This document shows, in pieces, positions 38,010-45,922 of a stretch of DNA of 64,000 bases. The stretch is from contig CAWIVH010000021.1 of the NCBI GenBank assembly GCA_963839475.1, forward strand, positions 310,001-374,000. The letters run 5' to 3'. The DNA comes from CAWIVH01 sp963839475 (GTDB lineage Bacteria > Acidobacteriota > UBA6911). Each line of letters opens with the position of its first letter. Within the stretch, counting starts at the first letter, position 1. The position numbers and the translations under genes are program-made. The notes under the pieces were generated by a model. It saw only the letters and a list, made by a program, of their open reading frames with translations, had not been told where the DNA came from and made no database searches.

Positions 38010-39185
38010 TCAATATTTTTTGGTCAGAGTTGCATAGAGATCCTCGAATGCCGCAGCTATCGAACCCAGAGAAAAACGCGCGATTACTTGATGGCGGGCA
38101 GCGTTGCCTAAGGGCTTGAGAGCCGAGATATTGTATAAGGCATACAGGAGCCTGTCTCTGAGATCTTCCCAGTCCTCCGGACGGCAAAATAGGCCTGTCC
38201 TGCCCTCTGTAACCAGGTCTCGATTGGCCGGCAAATCCGACAGCAGGCATGGGAGGCCATGAGATTGTGCTTCCAATACTGCAAGGGATAATCCTTCGCC
38301 GCGAGAGGGAAACACGAAGAGATCAGCTGCGCGAAGGTAAAGATTCACATCTCGTACTTTCCCGGTGACGATTAGCGATGAGCCAATCTCTTTGGCACTT
38401 TTCATGAAAACAGGATCTGTGGTGAAGCCCTCTCCAAGCAGAAACAGTTTGTGCTTCGGTTCCGTGGCAGCAATGCTTTTCCATGCTTTAATGAGCAGGT
38501 CGGATCCTTTTTGCTTTCCTGCGCGACCTACGTATACGGCTACACTGACGTCCGGAGGGAGGTCAAGCTCTGATCGAGAACGCATGCGGTCGCCCTCGTC
38601 AGGCAGCGGCGGCACCTCAACACCATTTGGAATCTGAGCGATGCGTCCGGGATCTGTTCCATACTTCAGTAATTCATCTCGGATCGCTCCAGAAATTGCC
38701 ACAATAGAATCGGCCTCCTTCAAAATGACATCCAGCATTTTGGAACTTCCCAATGGAAAAGTCGGCCGTCCTTCGCGCATTTGCAGCAAATCCCCATACG
38801 CGCCAGAGGTGTGGAGCTGGACAACCACCGGCCGACGGGTCCGGCGCCGAGCCATCAGAGCAGCAAATGCGGGATGAAAAGCCTGCTGAGCATGGACAAG
38901 ATCATACGCGGGCATCTGCAAAAGCAAATACCGGTACAACAGGGCTGTATAGCTGTATGGCCCCAGGCGCCAAATGCCCCGACTGTTACCGAATGAGAAG
39001 AGGCGTCGGACCGGCACCCCCTCCACTACGGAATAAGATGCTGTCCCGGCGGGTCGGGTTGATACCAGTTCAACTTCATGACCCCGTGAAATAAGTTGTG
39101 CCGCCAGACGATGCGATATCATCTCTGCACCGCCATTATTCAGCTGAAACTGTGAAATCGGCATCAGAATTCGCATTAACGGCAT
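38010..39185 (-). CDS. Glycosyltransferase family 4
   Basis: 391 residues. N-terminal MRILMPISQFQLNNGGAEMI with SHRLAAQLISRGHEVELVST, IAQIPNGVEVPPLPDEG, VAVYVGRAGKQKGSDLLIKAW, and a C-terminal DLFVFPSRGEGLSLAVLEAQ with the E-x7-E motif followed by SHGLPCLLSDLPANRDLV. Start either ATG 39185 (AAGGTGAG just upstream) or the ATG three codons later. The 235 bases between its stop and the next gene (37775-38009) carry no recognised feature. Confidence 0.9.
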   Translation of the reverse strand: MPLMRILMPISQFQLNNGGAEMISHRLAAQLISRGHEVELVSTRPAGTASYSVVEGVPVRRLFSFGNSRGIWRLGPYSYTALLYRYLLLQMPAYDLVHAQQAFHPAFAALMARRRTRRPVVVQLHTSGAYGDLLQMREGRPTFPLGSSKMLDVILKEADSIVAISGAIRDELLKYGTDPGRIAQIPNGVEVPPLPDEGDRMRSRSELDLPPDVSVAVYVGRAGKQKGSDLLIKAWKSIAATEPKHKLFLLGEGFTTDPVFMKSAKEIGSSLIVTGKVRDVNLYLRAADLFVFPSRGEGLSLAVLEAQSHGLPCLLSDLPANRDLVTEGRTGLFCRPEDWEDLRDRLLYALYNISALKPLGNAARHQVIARFSLGSIAAAFEDLYATLTKKY

Positions 39186-39629
39186 CTCACCTTACAGTGC
39201 AAGAGCGTGTCTATTGGAAAGATCGGATATGACAGGCTCGTCATCCAAATTATAAATATCCATGGATGCTTTGCGTGCTCGAATGCTGAATCCCTGACCA
39301 AATTATTGTACACGTATCCGCATAACCGTTAGCCACAGGATGCCAGCACACGGATCTTATCGCTCTTCACCACTTCTTATATCATTTGGGTCCAAATTTC
39401 ATCCTATTTTCCGGTCCATCGCTCGTTGCCATCATTTTACTGATCGGCCGCTTTGCCTTGCTGATTCATTAATAAATTCTCAACAGACTGTTTATGTTAT
39501 AGTCCAGATTCGATTGGCAAATCTGAAGCCTCGTCCCATCGGATACATTTACTATAGAGTGTCAGACGAGGTGGAGATACGCTACCTGAAATGATCGCTT
39601 GAGGGAACAGGCAGGCAAGAGTCGTTCAT
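39186..39629. other. Divergent intergenic region between glycosyltransferase genes
   Basis: 444 bases without a convincing gene; an 84-codon open frame inside it has no ribosome binding site and no family resemblance. The stretch is clearly AT-richer than the core blocks, with TATA-like hexamers near 39497 and 39551 on the plus strand, but no good -35 partner. It should hold promoters for genes on both sides. Confidence 0.4.
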
Positions 39630-40823
39630 ATGCGCGCGCTTTATATCACTCATTACGGAATACTTGAGCCCCTGGGTCAATCTCAAATCCTTCCCTATCT
39701 GCGGGGATTGGCGCAAAAAGGCCGCAGGATAGAGATCCTCTCTTTCGAGAAACCTGAGTTACTCAAAAACGGCGCCGCAGTTCGGAGGCAGGAGGAAAAT
39801 CTGTCTTTCTCTAACATCAGGTGGTACCCGAGACCCTATCAGCATGGCAGCACGACACGCAATCTCGTCGGCGACCTCTGGCGGACCGCTTGGGAAATCG
39901 TGAGTCGTTGTCGGCTTCAGGAGATCGACCTGATTCACGCCCGGTCGCACGTCCCGGCGATTATGGCACTGCCGGCTTCGGTGCTTCTCCGTATTCCCCT
40001 GATATTCGATTTTCGCGGTTTTCTGGCCGAGGAGTACGTCGACGCGGGAATTTGGAAAAAGAACGGATTGAAATTCCGAGCTGCAAAATCGATGGAAAAG
40101 CTGCTGCTAACAAGATGCAAGGCCCTGGTAGTCCTGACCCAAACGGTCAGGCGGTTTTTTATCGAAGTACAGCAGCTGCCCCCCGAAAAGATATCGGTGA
40201 TTCCATGCTGCACCGACTTGAGTTCATTCAGTGCCAAGACCATGACGCAATCCCCGTTAACTCCGAGGCCCATCAGAGTTTTATACTCGGGGAGCCTGTT
40301 TGGCCGTTATGACATAGAAGCGATGATCGATTTTTTCAAACTGGCCCGAAGGAGAAGGCCCGGATCCACCTTTACGGTTTTATGCAATAGGGAAAAAGAC
40401 CGTTTGGAGAAACTGCTCAGGGAAATGAACACCGCCGATGGCAGCGTAATCGTCCGATCTGTTGCTCCGGCTGAGGTGCCCGAATCATTGAAAGAGCACG
40501 ATTTGGGTCTGATATTTTTGCGCGGCGATCTTGCGCTACAGGCTGCATCGGCTACTAAAACCGCCGAATATCTCGCCTCGGGCATGGTTGTTGTTGCAGA
40601 AAGCAGGCTGGGGGATCTTGAGGAAATCCTGGCAAACCAGAAGGTCGGATGCCTAGTTGACTCCGCGAATCGGGATTCGTATTCAACGGTGCTGGATCAA
40701 GCATTGCAGCTTTGTGACTCGCCAGGGATTCGTGAGCGGGCTGCGGCAACCGCACGTCGTTATTATGACCTGGAAGAGGCCGTCCGGAGATACGATTCTG
40801 TCTACCGGCATGTTGTGAGTTGA
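39630..40823 (+). CDS. Glycosyltransferase family 4
   Basis: 397 residues. MRALYITHYGILEPLGQSQI is a recurrent N-terminus in polysaccharide-cluster transferases, followed by ILPYLRGLAQKGRRIEILSF, IPLIFDFRGFLAEEYVDAG, ISVIPCCTDLSSF, VLYSGSLFGRYDIEAMIDFF, and a short C-terminal domain with SATKTAEYLASGMVVVAESRLGDLEEIL (in part KTAEYLASGMVVVAESRLGD). The E-x7-E motif is weaker than in its neighbours. Donor and acceptor unknown. The ATG has only a poor upstream site. Confidence 0.88.
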   Translation: MRALYITHYGILEPLGQSQILPYLRGLAQKGRRIEILSFEKPELLKNGAAVRRQEENLSFSNIRWYPRPYQHGSTTRNLVGDLWRTAWEIVSRCRLQEIDLIHARSHVPAIMALPASVLLRIPLIFDFRGFLAEEYVDAGIWKKNGLKFRAAKSMEKLLLTRCKALVVLTQTVRRFFIEVQQLPPEKISVIPCCTDLSSFSAKTMTQSPLTPRPIRVLYSGSLFGRYDIEAMIDFFKLARRRRPGSTFTVLCNREKDRLEKLLREMNTADGSVIVRSVAPAEVPESLKEHDLGLIFLRGDLALQAASATKTAEYLASGMVVVAESRLGDLEEILANQKVGCLVDSANRDSYSTVLDQALQLCDSPGIRERAAATARRYYDLEEAVRRYDSVYRHVVS

Positions 40824-41135
40824 GGCTGGGATAACCAATGCTCTGAGGGAACCTTGTTGCAGGATGCGGGGCTGTCCGCCCGCCGTTGAGGGTTAAGAGA
40901 CCGACATAAATCTTCCCCAAACGATCATAAGGCCAGAATGCCCTCTCGTGGCGTGCAACTGGGAGAATACGGATAACCATGCAGTTGCCGATAAGCACCT
41001 CGATGAATTCTGGTGTCTGATTGTTTGAACTAGGTCCAATTTCATCGCATGGCTTACGCCACGCACCGGCATTCAGGATGTCCCCGCGATCTGAGCCAGA
41101 TACACCGGCAGGCTTGCTTTCTATTGAGGAGATGG
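40824..41135. other. Intergenic region, no recognised content
   Basis: 312 bases after the glycosyltransferase and before the small ORF. A minus-strand open frame reaches into it from inside the glycosyltransferase gene but shows no family features or start site. I see no promoter that stands out, no repeat and no stable hairpin. Confidence 0.35.
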
Positions 41136-41222
41136 ATGTTTAAGAGGTATGTGGCGGTTTCGAATCTAGTCACCAACTTCACCCGAGGGGGCGCTGCCTC
41201 TGTTTTGAGGCTGAAGAGCTAA
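41136..41222 (+). CDS. Candidate 28-residue small protein coupled to the next gene
   Basis: An open frame of 28 codons (MFKRYVAVSNLVTNFTRGGA at its start, then ending LRLKS). TTGAGGAG lies five bases before its ATG, one of the strongest ribosome binding sites in the island, and its TAA overlaps the following ATG as TAATG. The peptide is basic with no obvious membrane segment. It may be a real small protein or a leader that couples translation of the membrane protein downstream. I do not recognise a family. Confidence 0.45.
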   Translation: MFKRYVAVSNLVTNFTRGGAASVLRLKS

Positions 41223-42424
41223 TGGAATCGTTCTCAAGTTCGGAAAGAAGATTTTTGACTTTTCTTTTTATCCTGACCGCTCTACTCAGACTTTTGGTGG
41301 GCGCCGCGATCTATTTCCTTGGTTTTACGACCTTCTTTGCCGCAGATGCAATCGGATACGACCGCATCGGTTGGGCTATTGCCAAATCATGGGCTGGCGA
41401 TTTCCAAAATCCGCGGTTTTTTTATTCGAACATTTCAAGCCTTGGCCTTTATGGGATGTATTACTGGGTAGCCGGTATTTACAGCATTCTGGGGCACTCC
41501 CCATTTGCGGCAACCGCCCTTCAAATCCTTTTGACATCCACGACTCCGCTTTTTGTCTATAGTATTACTAGACGAGTTTACCATTCGACTAAGGCAGCCC
41601 GGATCGCATCCCTCCTCACAGCATTCCTGCCCTCAATGATCATCTGGTCCAGCTCTTTGCTTAAAGATCCCCTAATCATTTTGCTGTTATGCATGACCGT
41701 GTTTTTTACCTTGAAGACTCAGCAACAACTGAAGCTGCGTTACATGATTCCCGGTTTGGCCGCCATGCTTTTGATTTATCCCATCCGTGGATACATCTTC
41801 TATTTCATTTTGACTGCGGTGGTCGGGGCATTGCTTCTTTCGCGATTCGGCCGGCGTGCCAGCCTGACTGCCTATTTCGTCAGACTCGGCGGGATTGGGC
41901 TGATCGCAATAGTACTTTTTGTTTTCGAATTCGACCGGATAGCCGCGCAACAGATGAGCAGCAACATTCTGGACTTGATGCAGCTTTCGCGCGCCGATCT
42001 GGCTCACTCCGCTTCCAGCGGCTACGAGGCGAAGGCTGATATTAGCAGCTTGAGCGCTGCTGTGGCATTCCTCCCGAAGGGAATCGTCTATCTCCTGTTC
42101 GCCCCGTTTCCCTGGCAGAGCGGGAGCATCAGGCAAATGTTGACCCTTCCCGATACTCTCATTTGGTACGGGCTATTTCCTTTCACCATTTTGGGATTTT
42201 TATACACAGCGCGGCGGCATTTTCGCGAGACGATCATCATTTTTCTGTTCGTGGTCCAGCTGACCTTGTTTTATGCGGTTTTCATTGGAAACGTGGGAAC
42301 AGCTCACCGACAAAGGACGCAGATCCAGGTTTTCTATCTCATTTTCACCGCAGCCGGATTGGTAAATTCCCGCCGAATAAACAGGCAGCCGGATGGCAGC
42401 ATTCGCGATAGATCCACCCCATAG
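41222..42424 (+). CDS. Integral membrane glycosyltransferase-like protein (GT-C type)
   Basis: 400 residues, about ten membrane helices. FLFILTALLRLLVGAAIYFL, then the acidic loop FAADAIGYDRIGWAIAKSW in the place where GT39/GT-C enzymes have their catalytic Asp, YGMYYWVAGIYSILG, VYSITRRVYHSTKAARIASLL, and a C-terminal helix pair around residues 330-385. The overall plan is that of polyprenyl-linked sugar transferases in exopolysaccharide clusters; an O-antigen polymerase-like role is possible but less likely. Ends 130 bases before the convergent peptidase gene. Confidence 0.75.
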   Translation: MESFSSSERRFLTFLFILTALLRLLVGAAIYFLGFTTFFAADAIGYDRIGWAIAKSWAGDFQNPRFFYSNISSLGLYGMYYWVAGIYSILGHSPFAATALQILLTSTTPLFVYSITRRVYHSTKAARIASLLTAFLPSMIIWSSSLLKDPLIILLLCMTVFFTLKTQQQLKLRYMIPGLAAMLLIYPIRGYIFYFILTAVVGALLLSRFGRRASLTAYFVRLGGIGLIAIVLFVFEFDRIAAQQMSSNILDLMQLSRADLAHSASSGYEAKADISSLSAAVAFLPKGIVYLLFAPFPWQSGSIRQMLTLPDTLIWYGLFPFTILGFLYTARRHFRETIIIFLFVVQLTLFYAVFIGNVGTAHRQRTQIQVFYLIFTAAGLVNSRRINRQPDGSIRDRSTP

Positions 42425-42553
42425 TTAAATTAGGAAGACAAGTATTCCTCTGGTTCTGAGTCTTTGCGTCGGCTTAGAAGAGACACTGCGAAAAGCGGCG
42501 CCGGGACGCCGCATTCCAAAGCCGCTGGCGAAAAATCATTTTATGTATTTTAG

Positions 42554-42994
42554 TTAGGAACGCAAGAAGGGCTTGAGAAAGCGGACCAGGATTCTCGCCA
42601 GGGGAGCGATTCGAATCCATAGGATTCCTGCTTGGCGCATCAGAAAACGATCCAGGCGCACTTCCCTGGAGGAGTGAATGACTGCAAAAGCATATGCGAA
42701 AATCCTGTCCCGTGGGACCGGACCTTCCATGATCCCTTGCGCATCGCCTGCCAAAAAAATTCCTCTCGGATCTTTACGCAAAATTCGGTGCAACACAAAC
42801 ACATCATCCGGGCGCTGTGCCAGGACCACGTCACCGAGCAACAACTGGCGCTGCGCGGCGGACGTCAGCAGGACGGTGTCGTTATCGCGGATGAATGGAC
42901 GCATGCTATTCCCGGTCACGGTGAGTTGAACCTTCGACCCACTCGCCAGGATTTGAGCAATCATCGGCAGCAGTTGCTGGCTGGGAACAATCAC
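42554..42994 (-). CDS. S24/S26-like signal peptidase, Ser-His type
   Basis: 146 residues. The catalytic Ser is in VTGNSMRPFIRDND near residue 32, followed by LLGDVVLAQRPD. In the second motif the usual bacterial Lys is replaced by His (VFVLHRILRK), and FLAGDAQG follows: this is the Ser-His layout of the ER/SipW-type signal peptidases rather than LepB. A hydrophobic stretch near the C-terminus (ILWIRIAPLARILV) may anchor it. GTG at 42994 overlaps the kinase stop (GTGA). Last gene of the five-gene minus-strand set, and a candidate for cleaving the leader of the precursor peptide; that role is inference. Confidence 0.8.
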   Translation of the reverse strand: MIVPSQQLLPMIAQILASGSKVQLTVTGNSMRPFIRDNDTVLLTSAAQRQLLLGDVVLAQRPDDVFVLHRILRKDPRGIFLAGDAQGIMEGPVPRDRIFAYAFAVIHSSREVRLDRFLMRQAGILWIRIAPLARILVRFLKPFLRS

Positions 42995-43866
42995 AGCACC
43001 GACCTTACAAGGGTAACCGCGTCCCCTGCCGAGCGGCAGCGCAACCTGAAGATAGGAATTCGATTCAGGAGTTTCTCGAGCGTTTCCAATGCCCGGGTCA
43101 TCAGGCCGGGCTCCCAATAGGGAGCAAAGGAACGCGCCAGAAGCATCGCAAACGCCCTCTCAGGCGGCAGCAGGTCCATCGAACTTTCTTCCGCCTGTTC
43201 GAGGATGGTGATCGCCGCAAGGGGAGCATTATGGTTTGACACAATCTCGAGGGATCCACCCCAGGGAGTGCCATAACAGGTGGCGCCCGCTTGGTTTATC
43301 CTGACCGCCATGCGCTCATCGCTCAGGACAATGACACCCGGAATAGTCTGCCATAGTGCAGCCTGGGTGCTTTTCCCCGCGCCAGAATGACCAACAAAGA
43401 GTACTCCTTTCCCGTGGTCCCGAATTCCGCAAGCATGAAATACAAGCCCTTCGAGAAAAATGAGCCGGATGCGCACCAGAAGCTCGCCGATTCCCAGATT
43501 GAGCAGGCTCCACCACTCGGGAGCCGGCCGGCTTTCGGTGACGATCAGATCATCCCATGATGCATTTGCCTCGAGCAAAGCCTGGGTGCCGGGGATTCCA
43601 TCCCGTTCGGGATAATAAATAAGTGCACGATAGGGATGGCTGCCATGGGCGCGATACAAGCGCCAGCAGGGCCCTTCATCATAGAGTTGTTTCTCTCCAG
43701 TGAGCCGCGGCACCCCTTCCTGCCAATGAATGACGGCATCCCACGCTCCATTCCCGGGTAGCGCAATAAAGGAGGCCAGGTGACTGCTAATGCCCATCTC
43801 CATGGCGGAGAATGGACTTGAGAGTCGGATCGAAAGCCCGGCTATCTCCAGATGGATGTAGTTCAT
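42991..43866 (-). CDS. HPr kinase-like protein
   Basis: 291 residues. The C-terminal half has the HprK-type P-loop, LFVGHSGAGKSTQAALWQ near residues 156-170, with GVIVLSDERMAVRI and GTPWGGSLEIVSNHNAPL in the positions of the second acidic and the Pro/Gly motifs. The N-terminal part differs from true HPr kinase. Relatives occur with PqqD-like and nucleotidyltransferase-fold proteins in peptide-modification or polysaccharide clusters, and some in lasso peptide clusters phosphorylate the peptide. Starts within the radical SAM gene stop (ATGA) and overlaps the peptidase stop. Likely substrate: the precursor peptide, or a small metabolite; not HPr by context. Confidence 0.82.
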   Translation of the reverse strand: MNYIHLEIAGLSIRLSSPFSAMEMGISSHLASFIALPGNGAWDAVIHWQEGVPRLTGEKQLYDEGPCWRLYRAHGSHPYRALIYYPERDGIPGTQALLEANASWDDLIVTESRPAPEWWSLLNLGIGELLVRIRLIFLEGLVFHACGIRDHGKGVLFVGHSGAGKSTQAALWQTIPGVIVLSDERMAVRINQAGATCYGTPWGGSLEIVSNHNAPLAAITILEQAEESSMDLLPPERAFAMLLARSFAPYWEPGLMTRALETLEKLLNRIPIFRLRCRSAGDAVTLVRSVL

Positions 43867-44936
43867 GAACCGGTCCCGCTTCCGCGACGGCGGCGTCGTT
43901 CGACGGCTATTTCGCACAGGTAGGGCACAGGCTCCGTAAAAGAACCACTGGTGGCATAGGACCAGGCCGGGCATCGGGGACAATCCGGCTCCAACTCGCA
44001 TGAGCTGCAGTAGGGCGCCGTCGGAACCGACTCAACAAACCTGCCCAGTTGTCGCCAGGCTTCCGCAAATCCGATTTCCATCGGCTTCAAGGCCGGCAAG
44101 CACAAATCGAGACACACATTCATCGCGCCGGACGCGCTTATGACAAATGAGTTTCTTCCAGCATCGCAATAAAAAGAACCCTCGTTCGAACTCTCACAGA
44201 TAGCCTGCGTGGCACCGAATACCATTGTATTTTCCGGGTACGCCTGTTCGAGCGCTACGGATTCAGGGATGGATGCCCTGAATTGATCGAGTTCGTTGCA
44301 TGCTCCCTGGCGAGGGGGCGACAGCAGCCACCCGGCATAAACCGGCAGGTTCCAACTCCGGACCTTATCCTGGATTGCCTCTATTTCCCCGATGTTCGAT
44401 TGGGTGACCGTGACCTTGATGACTGGACGGATACCCTCGGCAAGAAGGTTTTCTATCCCTACCAGACAGGCTTCATAACTTCCCGGAACTCGGGTGACGC
44501 GCTCGTAGGTGAGCCGGGTTGCACCATAAAGGCTGATTTCCATACGACCGGGCGGCCTTTGGCCCAGGCGCCGCGCCATTTCGCGGGTGATCAGGTTTCC
44601 GTTGCTGAACAGCGAAATTCTGAGTCCCAGGTAGGTAAGCGGTTCGTAGATATCGAAAAAATCCGGACGCAGCAGAGCTTCGCCGCCCGTCAGGAGCAGG
44701 AAAATCATTCCATTGTCTACCGCTTCTCTTGCGAGCTTGACCCAATCGCGAGTGGACAATTCCTCCCGCCTCGCATCCGCATCACCCGCCGGTTTTCGGA
44801 TATAGCACATTCCGCAATCCAGGTTGCATCGGCTGGTAATCTCAAAAGTTCCGCTCACCGGCTGACGCATTTCCGCGGCACGCCTAAAAAGCGACCTCAA
44901 AAGCAGCTTCCCATTCTCAACTGGCATTTCCGGCAT
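43863..44936 (-). CDS. Radical SAM/SPASM domain enzyme
   Basis: About 357 residues. The [4Fe-4S]-SAM cluster motif is CNLDCGMC (Cys 37, 41, 44), followed by a GGEALLRPD SAM-binding loop. The C-terminal SPASM region has a Cys set for auxiliary clusters: FYCDAGRN, MNVCLDLCLPA, and YCSSCELEPDCPRC with a last Cys in PYLCEIA. SPASM radical SAM enzymes modify peptides (thioether, C-C or other side-chain links) and often need a PqqD partner, which is encoded just upstream with a 20-base overlap. ATG at 44936 or 44927. Inference: acts on the precursor peptide upstream. Confidence 0.9.
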   Translation of the reverse strand: MPEMPVENGKLLLRSLFRRAAEMRQPVSGTFEITSRCNLDCGMCYIRKPAGDADARREELSTRDWVKLAREAVDNGMIFLLLTGGEALLRPDFFDIYEPLTYLGLRISLFSNGNLITREMARRLGQRPPGRMEISLYGATRLTYERVTRVPGSYEACLVGIENLLAEGIRPVIKVTVTQSNIGEIEAIQDKVRSWNLPVYAGWLLSPPRQGACNELDQFRASIPESVALEQAYPENTMVFGATQAICESSNEGSFYCDAGRNSFVISASGAMNVCLDLCLPALKPMEIGFAEAWRQLGRFVESVPTAPYCSSCELEPDCPRCPAWSYATSGSFTEPVPYLCEIAVERRRRRGSGTGS

Positions 44937-45198
44937 TTTCCAGCATGTCCATCTTTTCAAGTTCGTCGACAAAGTCTGCGGTATCGCTCATGGCGGTCTG
45001 CTGACTGATGCCAAAGTGCCGCACGAGCGCCCCGGCAAGGTCTTCGAGGCTGCAATCTCCTTCCAGAAGGTCCCACAAAAATCGCCCGGTTTTGTTGAGT
45101 ACTACGAGACAGCTAAGATCGACTACCTGTCGCCCGGTGGGTACCAATACTGAGGCATCGCCGATATTGCGGACAATGATCCCCTCACGCTTTCTCAC
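44917..45198 (-). CDS. PqqD family peptide carrier (RiPP recognition element)
   Basis: 93 residues. PqqD-like winged helix: an N-terminal beta hairpin (VLVPTGRQVVDLSCLVVLN), TGRFLWDLLEGDCSLEDL with the usual Gly and Trp/Leu, and a C-terminal helix FVDELEKMDMLE. Such domains bind the leader of ribosomal peptides and present them to the modifying enzyme. GTG start with GAGGAG seven bases upstream. It lies between the candidate precursor gene (171 bases upstream) and the radical SAM gene. Very similar in plan to the PqqD proteins paired with HPr-kinase-like proteins. Confidence 0.9.
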   Translation of the reverse strand: MRKREGIIVRNIGDASVLVPTGRQVVDLSCLVVLNKTGRFLWDLLEGDCSLEDLAGALVRHFGISQQTAMSDTADFVDELEKMDMLENAGNAS

Positions 45199-45369
45199 GG
45201 ATTTCTCCTCAGAACTGAAATGCCTGCGGACGGTTGCGGAACGCTCGTTGCGAATGGCCTGAACAGCGGAGTTTTGCTGCCTTCATTATATTTCGATATC
45301 TAAATCGGGAAGACACAACAGCCGAGTTTAAACCGCGGATGGTTCTCGAGAGCCAACCCAGATTCTGCT

Positions 45370-45579
45370 TCAACTATTTTTGGGTGTGGCTACCACCAAC
45401 CTGCCTGGTTTGGTGGATGGGCTGGAACTTTTCCCTCCGCACTTTGGATCATCAGTCTTCTTGCTGCAAACCACCACCACCATTAATTCCTCGGGCTTCA
45501 GCTCCACGCGCGTGGCGCTCGGTTTTTCATACGGCAGCAGGGGATGATCTCGATCGCCGCCTCGCATCCCTGATTCCAT
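45370..45579 (-). CDS. Candidate ribosomal peptide precursor
   Basis: 69 residues, previously unnamed as far as I can tell. ATG at 45579 with AAGGA seven bases upstream. The N-terminal 37 residues look like a leader: Gly/Asp/Arg-rich start, then PYEKPSATRVELKPEELM and a run of four Val. The C-terminal 32 residues hold two Cys (38 and 47, nine apart) and many Ser, Thr, Lys, Pro and Gly, ending in ATPKNS. There is no membrane segment beyond the short Val run. It is first in the strand set precursor-PqqD-radical SAM-kinase-peptidase. Role is inferred from position and composition; no class assignment. Confidence 0.7.
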   Translation of the reverse strand: MESGMRGGDRDHPLLPYEKPSATRVELKPEELMVVVVCSKKTDDPKCGGKSSSPSTKPGRLVVATPKNS

Positions 45580-45691
45580 AAAATCGTCCTTTTATCGGTT
45601 TTCGACCCGGTCTCGGGAAATCCATAAAAAGCCAGGTTCGCTTCCGGTACCCTCGATCCTTATCCGGAAATTAATCTTGGTCCTCTGTTTT

Positions 45692-45719
45692 ATTATATCG
45701 TGGTTTGACCGGCTTTGAA
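45692..45719 (-). promoter_or_regulatory. Candidate promoter of the peptide-modification operon
   Basis: Minus-strand TTCAAA (45719-45714), a 16-base spacer and a perfect TATAAT (45697-45692), about 110 bases before the precursor ATG. The 343-base gap between the precursor and the ABC exporter (45580-45922) holds no gene that I can support; the exporter is transcribed the other way and no strong plus-strand promoter stands out. Confidence 0.5.
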
Positions 45720-45922
45720 CCTGTATTCTTTCAGCCCGATCCCATTGAAATCGAATCCGTTACTCTAGACCGAGAGATTCGTCCGGCTCGAACTGATGGC
45801 TGCGGTTTGTAGAGTTTGGGCGAGCCAGCGTAGGTTGCAGGTGAAAAACGGAAAACGCCAAATCGACACCCTGTCTTTGCAGGCAATTCCAGGCTAAAAT
45901 CCCGGCAGAAAGGTCTTTAGAT

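Noticed and set aside
40555..40998. 147-codon minus-strand frame reaching into the gap after the glycosyltransferase
   Set aside because: More than half is antisense to the glycosyltransferase; no start site or recognisable motif.
45209..45286. Second small ORF (25 codons, minus strand) between the candidate precursor and PqqD genes
   Set aside because: No ribosome binding site, ends on top of the PqqD ribosome binding site, and its Arg/Gln-rich composition does not resemble the precursor.
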